From the NCBI GenBank assembly GCA_963922585.1, contig CAWUIK010000009.1, positions 1-51,034 of the forward strand: a DNA stretch of 51,034 nucleotides, written 5' to 3'. This DNA is from Parvicella sp963922585. GTDB lineage: Bacteria; Bacteroidota; Bacteroidia; Flavobacteriales_D; Parvicellaceae. The position numbers and the translations under genes are program-made. Below, piece after piece: positions 35,563 to 45,421 of the stretch. How positions within the stretch are numbered: position 1 is the stretch's first letter; each line of letters starts with the position of its first letter. The notes under the pieces were generated by a model that saw only the letters and a program-made list of their open reading frames with translations, ran no database searches and was not told the origin of the DNA.

Positions 35563-37764
35563 CTATATGCGAACACCTATGACACAGACATCATCAATTT
35601 GTTCGTGAAGGCCTTTCCAATCGAAAAATTCGTTTTTAAAAGCTCTTTTTGTGTTTCCATTGATAGATTTTTGTTTGCTATTAAAAGAGATTTTAATTGC
35701 TGTGCCTTAAATTTCTTATTGTTTTTACCTCCAAATTGATCTTGATAACCATCTGTATAAACATAAATCATATCACCTTTTTGGAGCTCAAAATTATGAG
35801 CGCTGTAAGGTTTTTGATTTTCATATTTACCTATAGGTTGTTTATCCGCTTTGATTTCTTCAATGGTTTCAGCATCATTTTTCAAAATCCAAAGAGAGTT
35901 ATTGGCTCCAGACCATTGCAAATGATTAGTTTTTATATTCAATGCACACAAACTAATGTCCATTCCATCTTTCACATCTTCACCAGATCTTGCCAATCTT
36001 TCGATAACAATTTCTCTTGTTCTGTTTAAAATTTCTCCAGTATCTCTAATTCCATCTTCTAATAGAGATTTATTCAATGCATTTGAACAAATTACGCTTA
36101 CCATTGCTCCTGGCACCCCGTGTCCAGTGCAATCTGCAGCAGCAAAATATACCACTTTTTCTATTTGTTCCATCCAAAAGAAATCTCCAGCAACTACATC
36201 CTTTGGTAGATATAATACAAAATTCTGATGCAAAGCATTGTTCATGTCTTCAATAGAGGGCATAATTGCATCTTGAATTCTTTTGGCATAAATAATAGAA
36301 TCTGAGATTTCCTTATGATGTTCTGCTAGAAGTTCATGTGCTTTTTCTATTTTTTCTTTTGAATTTCTGCTAAAGTTTTTTGCTTTTCAATAATTCTATT
36401 TTGCTTTTGGGATTTTCTAAATCTATCCCACATGAAGAAACCAAAAATCAACAATAAGCCAATCCCAGCATACATGTACTTCTTTTGCTGTTTTTGTTTA
36501 TCGGCTTCCAGTTGATTTTTCTCTGCCTCAGCTTTTTGTGTAGCTAATTGAGCATCTTTTACTTTGGCTGCTTCTGCTGCTTTTACTGAATCGGCAGCGG
36601 CTTGCTTTTCATATTGGTATCTGTATTCTTGATGAATAACCGCTTTTTGATTGGCTTCAGAATCTAAACTATCTCTTGTAGCTAAAAACAATTCATGCAT
36701 TTCTAAAGCAGATTTATAGTCTCCTGTAGCTTTAAAACACTTGTATAATGTTTGAGCAGCATCTCTAATCTCAATAGCTACTCCCAATTCTGAAGCAATT
36801 TTTAGCGCCTTTTCGGCATTTTCTTTTGCTTTAGAATAGTTGCCTTTCTCATAATAATATCCAGCGATGCTTTTTAGGGTAGAGGCCTTACCCAAATTAT
36901 CATTTATTTCTTCTTTAATAGATAAACTATTCGAAAAATATTCCATAGCTTTTTCAAAGTTTTCCAGTGATTTATAGACACTTCCTAAATTACTCAAAAC
37001 CGTTGCAGTACCATGTTTGTCGCCAATTTCAATTCTTAGTTCAAGACACTTCTCAAAATACTCTTTTGCTTTTTCAAAATCACCTTGGTTTTTGTAGGCG
37101 CCTCCTAAATTATTGTAAGAATTTGCAGTTCCTTTAGTATCATTTGAAGATTTATTTATTTCAAGGCTTTTGAAGTAATACTCAATGGCTTTTGTATAAT
37201 TTAATTGCTGCTGATAGATATTTCCAATGTTCATAAAAGAACTTGCCATACCATTTTTGTCATCTAATTTTTCTTGCATCAAAAGACTCTTGTTGTAGTA
37301 ATCAATTGCTTTTGAAAAATCTCCTTGTATGTAATAGTTGTTTCCAATATTCATGTATGAGTTTGCTAAACCTCTATGATTTTTCAACTCTTCATCTATT
37401 GCTAAACTTTCAAAATGATATTTAATTGATGTTAAATAATCACCTGTATCATAATAGATTAAACCAATGTTATTTAATGCGAATGATTTTGATTTTTTAA
37501 AAAACAACTTTGATTTTTCATCTTGTTTTTCTTTAAGATTTTTAGAACATAAGCTGTCAATTTTTTGGTTTAGAATTAAATCTAAAGCTGGGTCATTTAA
37601 GTAAATGAGTTATCCCATTCCATCCAAGCATCAATAACTATAGTGTCATTTGTAGCATTATTTATAATGCTCTTTAACGAATCTATTTTATTATTTTGAT
37701 AAATAGAAAGTTGGCTAAGTACAACAATTGGAAAAACAAATAATATTATAAGTATAATTTTCAA
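35563..37764 (-). pseudogene. TPR / SpoIIE-type PP2C phosphatase gene with three frameshifts
   Basis: Joined across three one-base frame changes, this encodes 734 residues: signal peptide (MKIILIILFVFPIVVLS, mature QLSIYQ), about six to seven TPR repeats (LNNIGLIYYDTGDYLTSIKY and similar), a membrane helix (YMYAGIGLLLIFGFFMW), a coiled-coil linker (NRIIEKQKTLAEIQKKK...IEKAHELLAEHH), and a SpoIIE domain with the metal motifs KDVVAGDFFW, ADCTGHGVPGAM and YTDGYQDQFGG, ending IDDVCVIGVRI. The breaks lie at 37603-37605 (AAA on + strand), 36350-36355 (T6 on +) and 35624-35628 (A5 on +). One added base at each restores the frame exactly, and the total becomes divisible by three. The start is a TTG at 37764 directly after an in-frame TAG. 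The promoter box is intact. Confidence 0.85.
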
Positions 37765-37783
37765 CTAATATTTTTATATACTC

Positions 37784-37791
37784 CAAAATTA
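37784..37791 (-). promoter_or_regulatory. -7 promoter box for the TPR/SpoIIE gene
   Basis: Minus strand TAATTTTG, perfect consensus, 19 bp upstream of the TTG start at 37764. Confidence 0.6.
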
Positions 37792-37858
37792 GAAATTTTA
37801 TTTAATTGATTAAATATTAAATAATTCATTATAATTAGTTAAAATGATGAAATTTAAA

Positions 37859-39304
37859 TTATTGCCATCCACCACCCAAAGATTTATAAATGTTTACATA
37901 TGCAGAAAGTTGATTCTTTTTAATTTCCACTAATTCAAATTTTGAAGAAAGCACCTCTTCTTGAGTCAAAAGCACTTCAATGTAATCAGCTCTTGCTGAA
38001 TTAAAAAGACTATTAGAAATTTTCACAGATTGATTTAATACTTCTACTTCGCTTGACTTTAATTCATAGCTTTTTGAAAGATTTTCTAAATTAGAAACTT
38101 GATTAGACACTTCTATAAATGCATTCAAAATAGATTGTTCAAAAAGATATACGGCTTGTATTTTTTTATTGTTGGAATTATTGAAATTGGCTTTTATCTC
38201 GTTTTTGTTGATTAACGGAGACATGAGATCACCGAATAAAGAAGCAATTATAGACTCAGGAGCTTTCAAAAAATAGGAAGGATTAAATGCTTGAAGTCCG
38301 ATATTACCATTGAGTTCTAGAGTAGGGTAGAATCTAGCTTTTGCAACTTTTACATCAAGTTTACAAGCTTCCAATTCAAGTTCAGTTTTTTTAATGTCAG
38401 GTCTATTTTCAAGAAGTTGAATCGGATGTCCTAAATTTATTTCACCCAAACTACATGTTAAAAAGTTTTCATTGCTTCTGGCTATTGGTTGAGGGAATCT
38501 GCCTAATAAAAAATTAATTTTATTCTCAGTTTCTAAAATTTTTTGTTCTATCATAGGTACTTTTGATTGTGTGTTCAAAACAAAAGCTTCGAATCTAGAA
38601 ACAGGCAATTGAGATACCTTAGCAGATTTCATTTGTTGTTTTACAATATCTAAAGCGTTGGTTTGGATCTGAATATTGTTCTTTAAAATAACCAATTGAT
38701 TGTCTAAAGCTAAAAGTTCATAGTAAGAGTTGGCAATTTCAGAGACTAAATTAGTCACCATAAAGTTTTTACCTTCAACTGAACTCAAATACCTCAAATA
38801 AGCAGCCTTTTTGGCGTTTCTTAATTTATTCCAAATGTCAATTTCCCAAGAAAATTTTGAAGATATCATTAAATCTCCTAGTATTTCGGGAAATTCTTTT
38901 CCTTCATCAATCTCAGTGTTTGCATCATTTGCTCCTTGACTGGTATATCTACCAACTTTTTCAAATCCCGTTCCAGCATTTAAATTCAAGAATGGTAAGT
39001 ATTCTCCTTTTCGAATTTGCACTTCATTTTGAGCGCTACTAATTTCCATTAACATTATATTCAACTCTTGATTATTCATTAAAGCAGTATCAATAAGTGA
39101 AATAAGTAACGTGTCTTTAAAATAACTTCTCCAATCAATCAAAGAAGTGGAATCGTAGTTACCTTTTAGGTTGTTATTTGTGTAATGATCAGGTAAATGT
39201 TTATTTTCTTTTCTTTCTATAGTAGATGGAACTTTACAATAGGTCATCAATAAAAGCATTAATGATAAAGAAAGTGTAATCCAACTGATATTATATTTTT
39301 TCAT
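37859..39304 (-). CDS. Outer-membrane efflux lipoprotein (NodT/OprM-type TolC family)
   Basis: 481 residues: lipoprotein signal with MTYC (Cys23), then two outer-membrane-efflux repeats of long helices (about 75-270 and 285-475). Family markers include KFSWEIDIWNKLRNAKKAA, LLENRPDIKKTELELEACK and KARFYPTLELNGNIG. It forms the outer-membrane channel of a tripartite pump. It is the last gene of the operon and starts 4 bp after the RND gene stop, so translation is probably coupled. Confidence 0.94.
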   Translation of the reverse strand: MKKYNISWITLSLSLMLLLMTYCKVPSTIERKENKHLPDHYTNNNLKGNYDSTSLIDWRSYFKDTLLISLIDTALMNNQELNIMLMEISSAQNEVQIRKGEYLPFLNLNAGTGFEKVGRYTSQGANDANTEIDEGKEFPEILGDLMISSKFSWEIDIWNKLRNAKKAAYLRYLSSVEGKNFMVTNLVSEIANSYYELLALDNQLVILKNNIQIQTNALDIVKQQMKSAKVSQLPVSRFEAFVLNTQSKVPMIEQKILETENKINFLLGRFPQPIARSNENFLTCSLGEINLGHPIQLLENRPDIKKTELELEACKLDVKVAKARFYPTLELNGNIGLQAFNPSYFLKAPESIIASLFGDLMSPLINKNEIKANFNNSNNKKIQAVYLFEQSILNAFIEVSNQVSNLENLSKSYELKSSEVEVLNQSVKISNSLFNSARADYIEVLLTQEEVLSSKFELVEIKKNQLSAYVNIYKSLGGGWQ

Positions 39305-39308
39305 GTTT

Positions 39309-42300
39309 TTACTTTTTATTTTTTTTAATAATTCGCAATAAATTTTTGATTCTAGAATCCGATTTAATAAGCTTTTCTTTCATTTGTTCTTTTTCTTGAT
39401 TATTTCGAACAAAACTTTCTGATAGCGTTTCATCATTTTCATATTTAATTAGTTTTTTTCCATCTCCCATTTTTGCAAATATGTAGTAAAGTCCGGGAAT
39501 GATAATTACTGCAAGAGAACCTACCACCATTCCTCCCATTGCCGAACCCCCAATAGTTCTATTTCCGATAGCACCTGCCCCTGATGAAAGTACCAATGGG
39601 ATTAAACCTGCGATAAAAGCAAATGAAGTCATCAAAATAGGTCTAAATCTAACTTTTGCACCTTCTATTGCCGCTTCAATAATTGTAGCGCCTTGATGTC
39701 TTTTCAGTACAGCAAACTCTATAATTAAAACAGCATTTTTACCTAATAGACCTACCAACATGATTAATCCAACTTGAGCGTAAACATCATTAGCTAGCCC
39801 CATCATTTTAAGTAATAGAAAAGATCCGAAAATCCCAATTGGAAGGGATAAGATAACCGCTAAAGGTAAAAGCAAACTTTCATATTGAGCAGCTAAAACC
39901 AAGTAGACAAAAACCAATACAATTATAAAAATATAAAGTGACTCATAACCTCTTTGTGCTTCATCGTAGGATAAACCTTCCCATGCTATTTCATAGCCAA
40001 TAGGAAGTGTCTCTTTAGCAACTTCGTTGATTGCATTTATAGCATCAGCAGTTGTGTATCCTTGAGCAGGTAAACCTCTTATTGATGATGAATTATACAT
40101 GTTGTATCTTGTAATCTCATTTGGCCCTTGAGTTTTTTTCATAGTCATAAACGCTGAATATGGAACCATTTCTCCTGCTTCATTTTTTACATACAGTTTT
40201 AGAATGTCTGAAGGTAGTTTCCTAAATTCAGGACCTGATTGGACATAAACTTTAAAAAAACGACCAAATTTGATAAACCCTTGTTCATAAGTACTTCCTA
40301 TAAGTATATTCAGGTTTTCCATTGCTTTTCCAATACTAACACCTTTCTGCATCGCTAATTTATTGTCAAATTCCAACTCATACTGAGGGTAGTTTGCTGC
40401 AAAAAAAGTAAATATCCCAGTGAGTTCATCTCGTTTTGATAATTCACTCATAAACTGTTGGTTTATTTTGTCAAACTCTTGATAGTCAGTAGATGTAGTT
40501 TTGTCAAGTAATCGCATTGAAAATCCTGCAGATGAACCAAAACCAGGAACAGCAGGAGGCTCAAAGTATTCGATTATAGCACCAAAGTCTTTTGTTTTTT
40601 CTTCTAATTCTTCCATTATTTCATGCACAGAGTGTTCTCTATCTTTCCAATCTTTGAGGTTTATCAAACATGTACCTGCATTCGAACCTCTACCTTGGGT
40701 CATGATTTCGTAGCCAGCCAGAGATGAAACAGACTCTACGCCTTCTACATCTTCACAAAGTTCTTGAAGTTCTCTAGAAACTTGATTGGTTTGTTCTAAT
40801 GTAGACCCTGGAGGTGTTTGAATTATCGCATATATAGTTCCTTGGTCTTCGCTTGGTATAAAACCAGCTGGTAGAATTCGATTTACACCTATTATCCCAA
40901 TGATAAATAGGGCTAAAACCCCAAAAGTTATTAACCTCCTGTTTACTATTACTTTAAGCACCCATACATATTTTTGAGTAAGCTTTTCGAACCTTCTATT
41001 GAACCAGTCCAAGAAAATAGAAATTGGAGTTCTTCTTTTTTGTTTTCCGTGATTATTCTTGAGAATCATAGCACAAAGAACAGGTGTTAATGTAAGAGCG
41101 ACAATAGCAGATATTACAATTGAACTTGCCATTGTTATTGAAAATTGCCTGTAAAAAGTCCCAACTGGACCAGGCATAAATGCAATTGGTATGAATACAG
41201 ATACCATTACTAATGTGATCGCTATAATAGCTCCGCTAATTTCTCCCATAACCTTTTTAACTGCATTGTAAGGGTTTAAATGCTCTTCCTCCATTTTAGC
41301 ATGAACTGCTTCAACTACAACAATAGCATCATCAACCACAATTCCAATTGCTAAAACCAAAGCAAACAATGTTATCAAATTGATAGATAACCCAAACATT
41401 TGTAAAATGAAAAAAGAACCTATCAAAGAAACGGGCACCGCAATGATTGGAATAAGAGTAGATCTAAAATCACCTAAGAAAATAAATACAACTATTGCTA
41501 CTAAGAAGAATGCATCAATGAGAGTATCAATTACTTGATCTATTGAGGCTTCTAGAAATTTTGAAACATCATAACTTATTTTATAATCTACACCTGGAGG
41601 GAAACTTTCTTTAAGAATTTCCATTTTCTCTTTTACTGATTCGATTACTTCAGTAGCGTTGCTTCCAAAAGTTTGTTTTAATACAATTGCAGCAGAAGGA
41701 TTTCCATCAAGATTTGAATAAATATCAAAGAATTCACTTCCAAGTTCTACTTTACCTATATCTTTTAATAAAATTGCTTCACCTTCGCTATTGGCTCTAA
41801 TGATTACATTTTCATACTGATCTTCTTCATTAAATCTACCTTTATAACTTAAAACATACTCTAAAGATTGAGCCTCAATTCCTGAACTTTGTCCTAATCT
41901 TCCTGGCCTACCAATAATACTTTGTTCTTCTAAAGCCTTCATAACTTCTTCTACAGAAACTTCGTATGCTCTCATTCTATCTGGATTTAACCATATTCTC
42001 ATAGCGTATCTTCTGCTTCCAAGTATTTGAGCCTGAGCTATACCAGGAATTCTACTAATTTCTGGATTGATATGAACCATTGCGTAATTGTATAGAAACT
42101 TTTCATCTAAACTTTTATCAGTACTGAATAAATTTACATACATCAACATACTGGGTTGAATAGGAGTTATAATTACACCTTCTCGCTGCACTAATTCAGG
42201 CAAAAGAGGCATCACTTGATCAACTCTTGTTTTTACTCTAATTACTGCTAAATTGGGGTCTGTACCTGGCTCGAATACAATACTAACAGTTGCTTCTCCA

Positions 42301-42554
42301 GCACTAGTTGCATCCGATGCTATATACCTCATTCCTTCAACTCCATTAATTGCATTTTCTAAAGTGATTAGGGTAGAGTTAACCAATACATCTGCACTTG
42401 CTCCTGGAAATGCTATAAAAATGTTTACAGTTGTAGGTGCAATCTCAGGAAATTGAGATGTTGGTAGTTTTTTCATTGCTAAAGAACCAAGAAAAACAAT
42501 TATAATCGATATCACAATTGCCAAAACTGGTCTGTGAATTATTTTGCTAAACAT
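39309..42554 (-). CDS. RND efflux transporter, HAE1/AcrB type
   Basis: 1081 residues, twelve membrane helices, and two large periplasmic loops. The proton-relay Asp pair is D408/D409 in GIVVDDAIVVVE, matching AcrB D407/D408, and the N-terminal MFSKIIHRPVLAIVISIIIV is typical of HAE1 pumps for hydrophobic drugs rather than metals (CzcA). It exports hydrophobic or amphiphilic compounds with the adaptor and channel encoded on either side. The C-terminal cytoplasmic tail is long and very charged (about 1030-1081, many Lys and Glu). Confidence 0.96.
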   Translation of the reverse strand: MFSKIIHRPVLAIVISIIIVFLGSLAMKKLPTSQFPEIAPTTVNIFIAFPGASADVLVNSTLITLENAINGVEGMRYIASDATSAGEATVSIVFEPGTDPNLAVIRVKTRVDQVMPLLPELVQREGVIITPIQPSMLMYVNLFSTDKSLDEKFLYNYAMVHINPEISRIPGIAQAQILGSRRYAMRIWLNPDRMRAYEVSVEEVMKALEEQSIIGRPGRLGQSSGIEAQSLEYVLSYKGRFNEEDQYENVIIRANSEGEAILLKDIGKVELGSEFFDIYSNLDGNPSAAIVLKQTFGSNATEVIESVKEKMEILKESFPPGVDYKISYDVSKFLEASIDQVIDTLIDAFFLVAIVVFIFLGDFRSTLIPIIAVPVSLIGSFFILQMFGLSINLITLFALVLAIGIVVDDAIVVVEAVHAKMEEEHLNPYNAVKKVMGEISGAIIAITLVMVSVFIPIAFMPGPVGTFYRQFSITMASSIVISAIVALTLTPVLCAMILKNNHGKQKRRTPISIFLDWFNRRFEKLTQKYVWVLKVIVNRRLITFGVLALFIIGIIGVNRILPAGFIPSEDQGTIYAIIQTPPGSTLEQTNQVSRELQELCEDVEGVESVSSLAGYEIMTQGRGSNAGTCLINLKDWKDREHSVHEIMEELEEKTKDFGAIIEYFEPPAVPGFGSSAGFSMRLLDKTTSTDYQEFDKINQQFMSELSKRDELTGIFTFFAANYPQYELEFDNKLAMQKGVSIGKAMENLNILIGSTYEQGFIKFGRFFKVYVQSGPEFRKLPSDILKLYVKNEAGEMVPYSAFMTMKKTQGPNEITRYNMYNSSSIRGLPAQGYTTADAINAINEVAKETLPIGYEIAWEGLSYDEAQRGYESLYIFIIVLVFVYLVLAAQYESLLLPLAVILSLPIGIFGSFLLLKMMGLANDVYAQVGLIMLVGLLGKNAVLIIEFAVLKRHQGATIIEAAIEGAKVRFRPILMTSFAFIAGLIPLVLSSGAGAIGNRTIGGSAMGGMVVGSLAVIIIPGLYYIFAKMGDGKKLIKYENDETLSESFVRNNQEKEQMKEKLIKSDSRIKNLLRIIKKNKK

Positions 42555-42576
42555 AATTTTATGAATTTAAAATGAT

Positions 42577-43659
42577 TTATTCTGCATAAAGTTCCAAATT
42601 GGAAATCACTTGATTAGGATCTTCCAGAGTATACTTAACTTTATCTCCTTCTTTGACCTTTCTGACCCCTTCCAAAAGAATTTTATCGTCTACTTTTAAG
42701 CCTTCAGATACAATAAATAAATGAGGCAGTTCATTCATAATTTTGATTTGCCTTGTTCTTATAATGTTATCTTTATCAACTACATATACGAATTTTTTAT
42801 CTAGAATTTCAAATGTGACTTTTTGGGGTATTAAGAGTGCTTTTTCAATAGGCTGAGTAATTAAAATACTTCCTGTTTCACCATGTCTCAAAAGTCCTGA
42901 TGGATTTTGGAAAGATGCTCTGAATGCTATATTTCCTGTTTCATTATTAAAGTCAGCTTCGATGGTACTTAACACTCCATTTTGTTCGAATATTTCTTGA
43001 TTAGCCATCTTCAATTGAACAGGTACCGTATGAGCTTTTGAAATTTCGACATTTAGATTTAAGTATTCAGCTTCGGGTACATTGAAATAAACCCACATCT
43101 CACTATTGTCTGATAATGTAGTTAATAAATCTCCCTCATCTACTAAACTTCCAAGTTTTACTTCAAATAGATTAGTTATACCATCAAAAGGAGCTTTGAT
43201 ATTGGTGAAGTCTAAGTGAATTTGAGCTAAACTTACCTCTGCCAATGCTTTTTCATATTCTGCTTTAGCCAATGCTAATTCATTGATTGAAACAATATTG
43301 CTATCTGCCAATGCTTTAGTGTTATAATAGTTGATTTCGGCTATTTTAGCTTCTGCCTGTACTTTTTGGAGTTCTGCATTGTATATGTTGGGCATTATTT
43401 GAAATAATGGCGTCCCTTTCTTTATGAATTCACCTTCATCTACAAAAATATTTTGTAAGTATCCTTTTTCTTGAGACCTTATTTCTATATGCCTTGCAGA
43501 TTTAACTTGCCCTACATACTCTGAAATAATTACGGTATCTTTTTCTATAGGTTGGGTAACTTTTAAAGTAATTTCTTCATTTTTTTTCTTGTGTTCTGTA
43601 TTACAACTGATGTTTAGAATAAACAGCATTGTACTTAATTTAATAAGTATATTTTTCAT
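42577..43659 (-). CDS. RND efflux periplasmic adaptor (membrane fusion protein, lipoprotein)
   Basis: 360 residues: lipoprotein signal NISC (Cys19), then the adaptor layout: lipoyl half (YVGQVKSARHIEIRSQEKGY, 49-68), a short helical hairpin (about 90-150, NAELQKVQAEAKIAEINYYN), second lipoyl half (IKAPFDGITNLFEVKLG), beta-barrel and membrane-proximal domains. It links the inner-membrane RND pump to the outer-membrane channel. 22 bp upstream of the pump gene. Confidence 0.94.
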   Translation of the reverse strand: MKNILIKLSTMLFILNISCNTEHKKKNEEITLKVTQPIEKDTVIISEYVGQVKSARHIEIRSQEKGYLQNIFVDEGEFIKKGTPLFQIMPNIYNAELQKVQAEAKIAEINYYNTKALADSNIVSINELALAKAEYEKALAEVSLAQIHLDFTNIKAPFDGITNLFEVKLGSLVDEGDLLTTLSDNSEMWVYFNVPEAEYLNLNVEISKAHTVPVQLKMANQEIFEQNGVLSTIEADFNNETGNIAFRASFQNPSGLLRHGETGSILITQPIEKALLIPQKVTFEILDKKFVYVVDKDNIIRTRQIKIMNELPHLFIVSEGLKVDDKILLEGVRKVKEGDKVKYTLEDPNQVISNLELYAE

Positions 43660-43810
43660 GATTTTTATATAATTGATTTTCGCAATAATTTATGCGCCAA
43701 AAACTGATGGACAGGTGCTTTTGTCCGTATGTAATCTCTAAAATAGATACTACATAAACAATCAAAGCATTTATGCTTTAATGTGAAAGAATAAATAGTT
43801 TTTGATTAAA
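43660..43810 (-). other. 151-bp untranslated gap inside the efflux operon
   Basis: Lies between the small exported protein gene and the adaptor gene, and is long for this operon (the other gaps are 4 and 22 bp). It holds small inverted repeats: AAAGCA / TGCTTT (near 43764-43779), GGACA / TGTCC (about 43709-43726) and CGCA / TGCG (43681-43696). None has a U-tract, and no clear -7 box is seen. It could contain an internal regulatory or processing site; nothing firm can be said. Confidence 0.4.
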
Positions 43811-44230
43811 TCAAATTATGAAAACCTGATTGATCGAACACCTTTTTAAAGATGAATAGTAAGGGGTAAATTTCTTGGAATCATTGATAATTCCAATTGA
43901 TAATAAAGATGCTAACTCTAATTTATTTGAAATTTTAAAGAAACTAAAGAATTTCTTTGAGTGTTCCTTCGAATCTTTTTCTTCTTTTTCCTCTTTTTCT
44001 TCTTCTCCAAAAATTTCTAAAAGAACTAGGAAATTATCTTTGGAGCTACTTTCAGATATTGTATGATGAACATGAAATGATTGAATAGGTGAATTCTTCA
44101 AATGTTTGGTTGAAGAAATAAATTCAAAATCAATTTCTTTAACATTACTTTCGAAGTAGCTTGACCAATAGGGAATATTGTTCAAAAGCAGAAAGCACAG
44201 AAGAATTATATGTTTAAAAAACAAATTCAT
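43811..44230 (-). CDS. Small exported protein at the head of the efflux operon, unknown function
   Basis: 139 residues from the ATG at 44230. A hydrophobic N-terminus (MNLFFKHIILLCFLLLN) suggests export or a membrane anchor. The rest has a Ser/His-rich part (SFHVHHTISESSS), a strikingly charged segment (EEEKEEKEEKDSKEHSKK, about 83-100) and a C-terminal part ending YYSSLKRCSINQVFII. It has a perfect promoter box immediately upstream and precedes the RND genes on the same strand, so it is probably co-expressed with them. No family recognised. The longer frame to 44245 starts at a TTG inside the promoter box. Confidence 0.65.
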   Translation of the reverse strand: MNLFFKHIILLCFLLLNNIPYWSSYFESNVKEIDFEFISSTKHLKNSPIQSFHVHHTISESSSKDNFLVLLEIFGEEEKEEKEEKDSKEHSKKFFSFFKISNKLELASLLSIGIINDSKKFTPYYSSLKRCSINQVFII

Positions 44231-44242
44231 AATTTCATAAGA

Positions 44243-44250
44243 CAAAGTTA
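44243..44250 (-). promoter_or_regulatory. -7 promoter box for the efflux operon
   Basis: Minus strand TAACTTTG, perfect consensus, only 12 bp upstream of the ATG at 44230. Confidence 0.65.
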
Positions 44251-44358
44251 TTAATATTTTGAATCCTATTAAAAAATTTCATTTTATTTATTTACGATTA
44301 CTTTTCAATAATTAATAAATTTTACGTTTTTTAATGTTGTACTTTTAATAATTAAAAA

Positions 44359-44366
44359 TATCTTTG
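44359..44366 (+). promoter_or_regulatory. -7 promoter box for the M28 gene
   Basis: TATCTTTG, perfect consensus, 17 bp upstream of the ATG at 44384. Confidence 0.65.
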
Positions 44367-44383
44367 AAAAACTATCATTTAAT

Positions 44384-45418
44384 ATGAATTACACAATGAA
44401 TTTCAAAACATTAATTATCATTTCTTTACTCATCAATTTTATCATTCTTAATAGTTGCAAAGAAGAAACTCCTGAGAATGTTTCTCCTGAAAACACAGAG
44501 GTAGTAAAAGATACCACTCCCAAAGTTCCTACACCTAACTTTATTGAAGATAGTGCTTATCAATATATCTACCAACAAGTGGCTTTTGGACCAAGGGTTC
44601 CTAATACACAAGCACACAAAGAATGTGGTGAATGGATAACTTCCAAGTTGAAAGCATATAATTTTGAAGTTATTTTACAGGAAGCAGAAGTAGTGGCTTG
44701 GAATGGCGATAAACTGCAAATGAAAAATATTATTGGTCAATTTGATAAAGATAATCCTGAGAGGATTTTGCTTTGTGCCCATTGGGACACAAGACCTTAT
44801 GCTGATAAAGATACTGCCAACAGATACCAACCTATAGATGGCGCCAATGATGGAGGAAGTGGAGTAGGAGTATTGCTTGAAATTGCAAGACAAATTAGTT
44901 TGGAATCACCTGGTTATGGTGTGGATATCATCTTTTTTGATGCCGAAGATTATGGTACGATACAAGATGGAGGTTACGAAAGTGTTCAGCAAATGCTTGA
45001 TGATTGGTGTTTGGGCTCGCAATATTGGGCAAGAAATCCACCTATTCCGAATTACAAACCCAAATATGGTATTTTATTGGACATGGTAGGCGCACCTAAT
45101 GCCACCTTTCCCAAAGAAGGACTTTCGATGAAATTTGCAGCAGCAAAAGTTACCGCAATTTGGAATGCTGCTGAAAGTCTAGGTTATGGGAATTACTTTG
45201 TAAAGAAACTAGCAGGAGCCATCACGGATGATCATACTTTTATCAACAACATTGCTGGAATTCCCACTTTAGATATTATTGACATGAATGTACAAGGGCA
45301 ATATTGGACTTTTGGTGCTTATCATCATACGCATGGAGATAACATGGATATTATTGATAAAAAAACATTAAAAGCTGTCGGACAAACAGTATTGCATGCG
45401 ATCTATCAAAAACTGTAA
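44384..45418 (+). CDS. M28 family lipoprotein, probable glutaminyl-peptide cyclotransferase
   Basis: 344 residues: lipoprotein signal with LNSC (Cys25), then an M28 zinc-hydrolase fold (about 55-344). Likely metal and catalytic positions: H133/D135 (AHWDTRP), D156 (GANDGGSGVG), E188 (FFDAED), D233 (LLDMVGA), D283/H284 (TDDHTFIN) and H315 (HHTHGDNMD). The combination GANDGGSGVGVLLEIAR, FFDAEDYG and DNMDIIDKKTLKAVGQT resembles Bacteroidota glutaminyl cyclases, which turn N-terminal Gln of exported proteins into pyroglutamate, more than aminopeptidases. It should face the periplasm. A second in-frame ATG at 44396 could also serve as start. An M28 peptidase role cannot be excluded. Confidence 0.82.
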   Translation: MNYTMNFKTLIIISLLINFIILNSCKEETPENVSPENTEVVKDTTPKVPTPNFIEDSAYQYIYQQVAFGPRVPNTQAHKECGEWITSKLKAYNFEVILQEAEVVAWNGDKLQMKNIIGQFDKDNPERILLCAHWDTRPYADKDTANRYQPIDGANDGGSGVGVLLEIARQISLESPGYGVDIIFFDAEDYGTIQDGGYESVQQMLDDWCLGSQYWARNPPIPNYKPKYGILLDMVGAPNATFPKEGLSMKFAAAKVTAIWNAAESLGYGNYFVKKLAGAITDDHTFINNIAGIPTLDIIDMNVQGQYWTFGAYHHTHGDNMDIIDKKTLKAVGQTVLHAIYQKL

Positions 45419-45421
45419 ACA

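Noticed and set aside
43699..43740. Short peptide on the minus strand ending DKSTCPSVFGA in the efflux leader
   Set aside because: Only 15 codons between two stops, without a start codon; probably chance.
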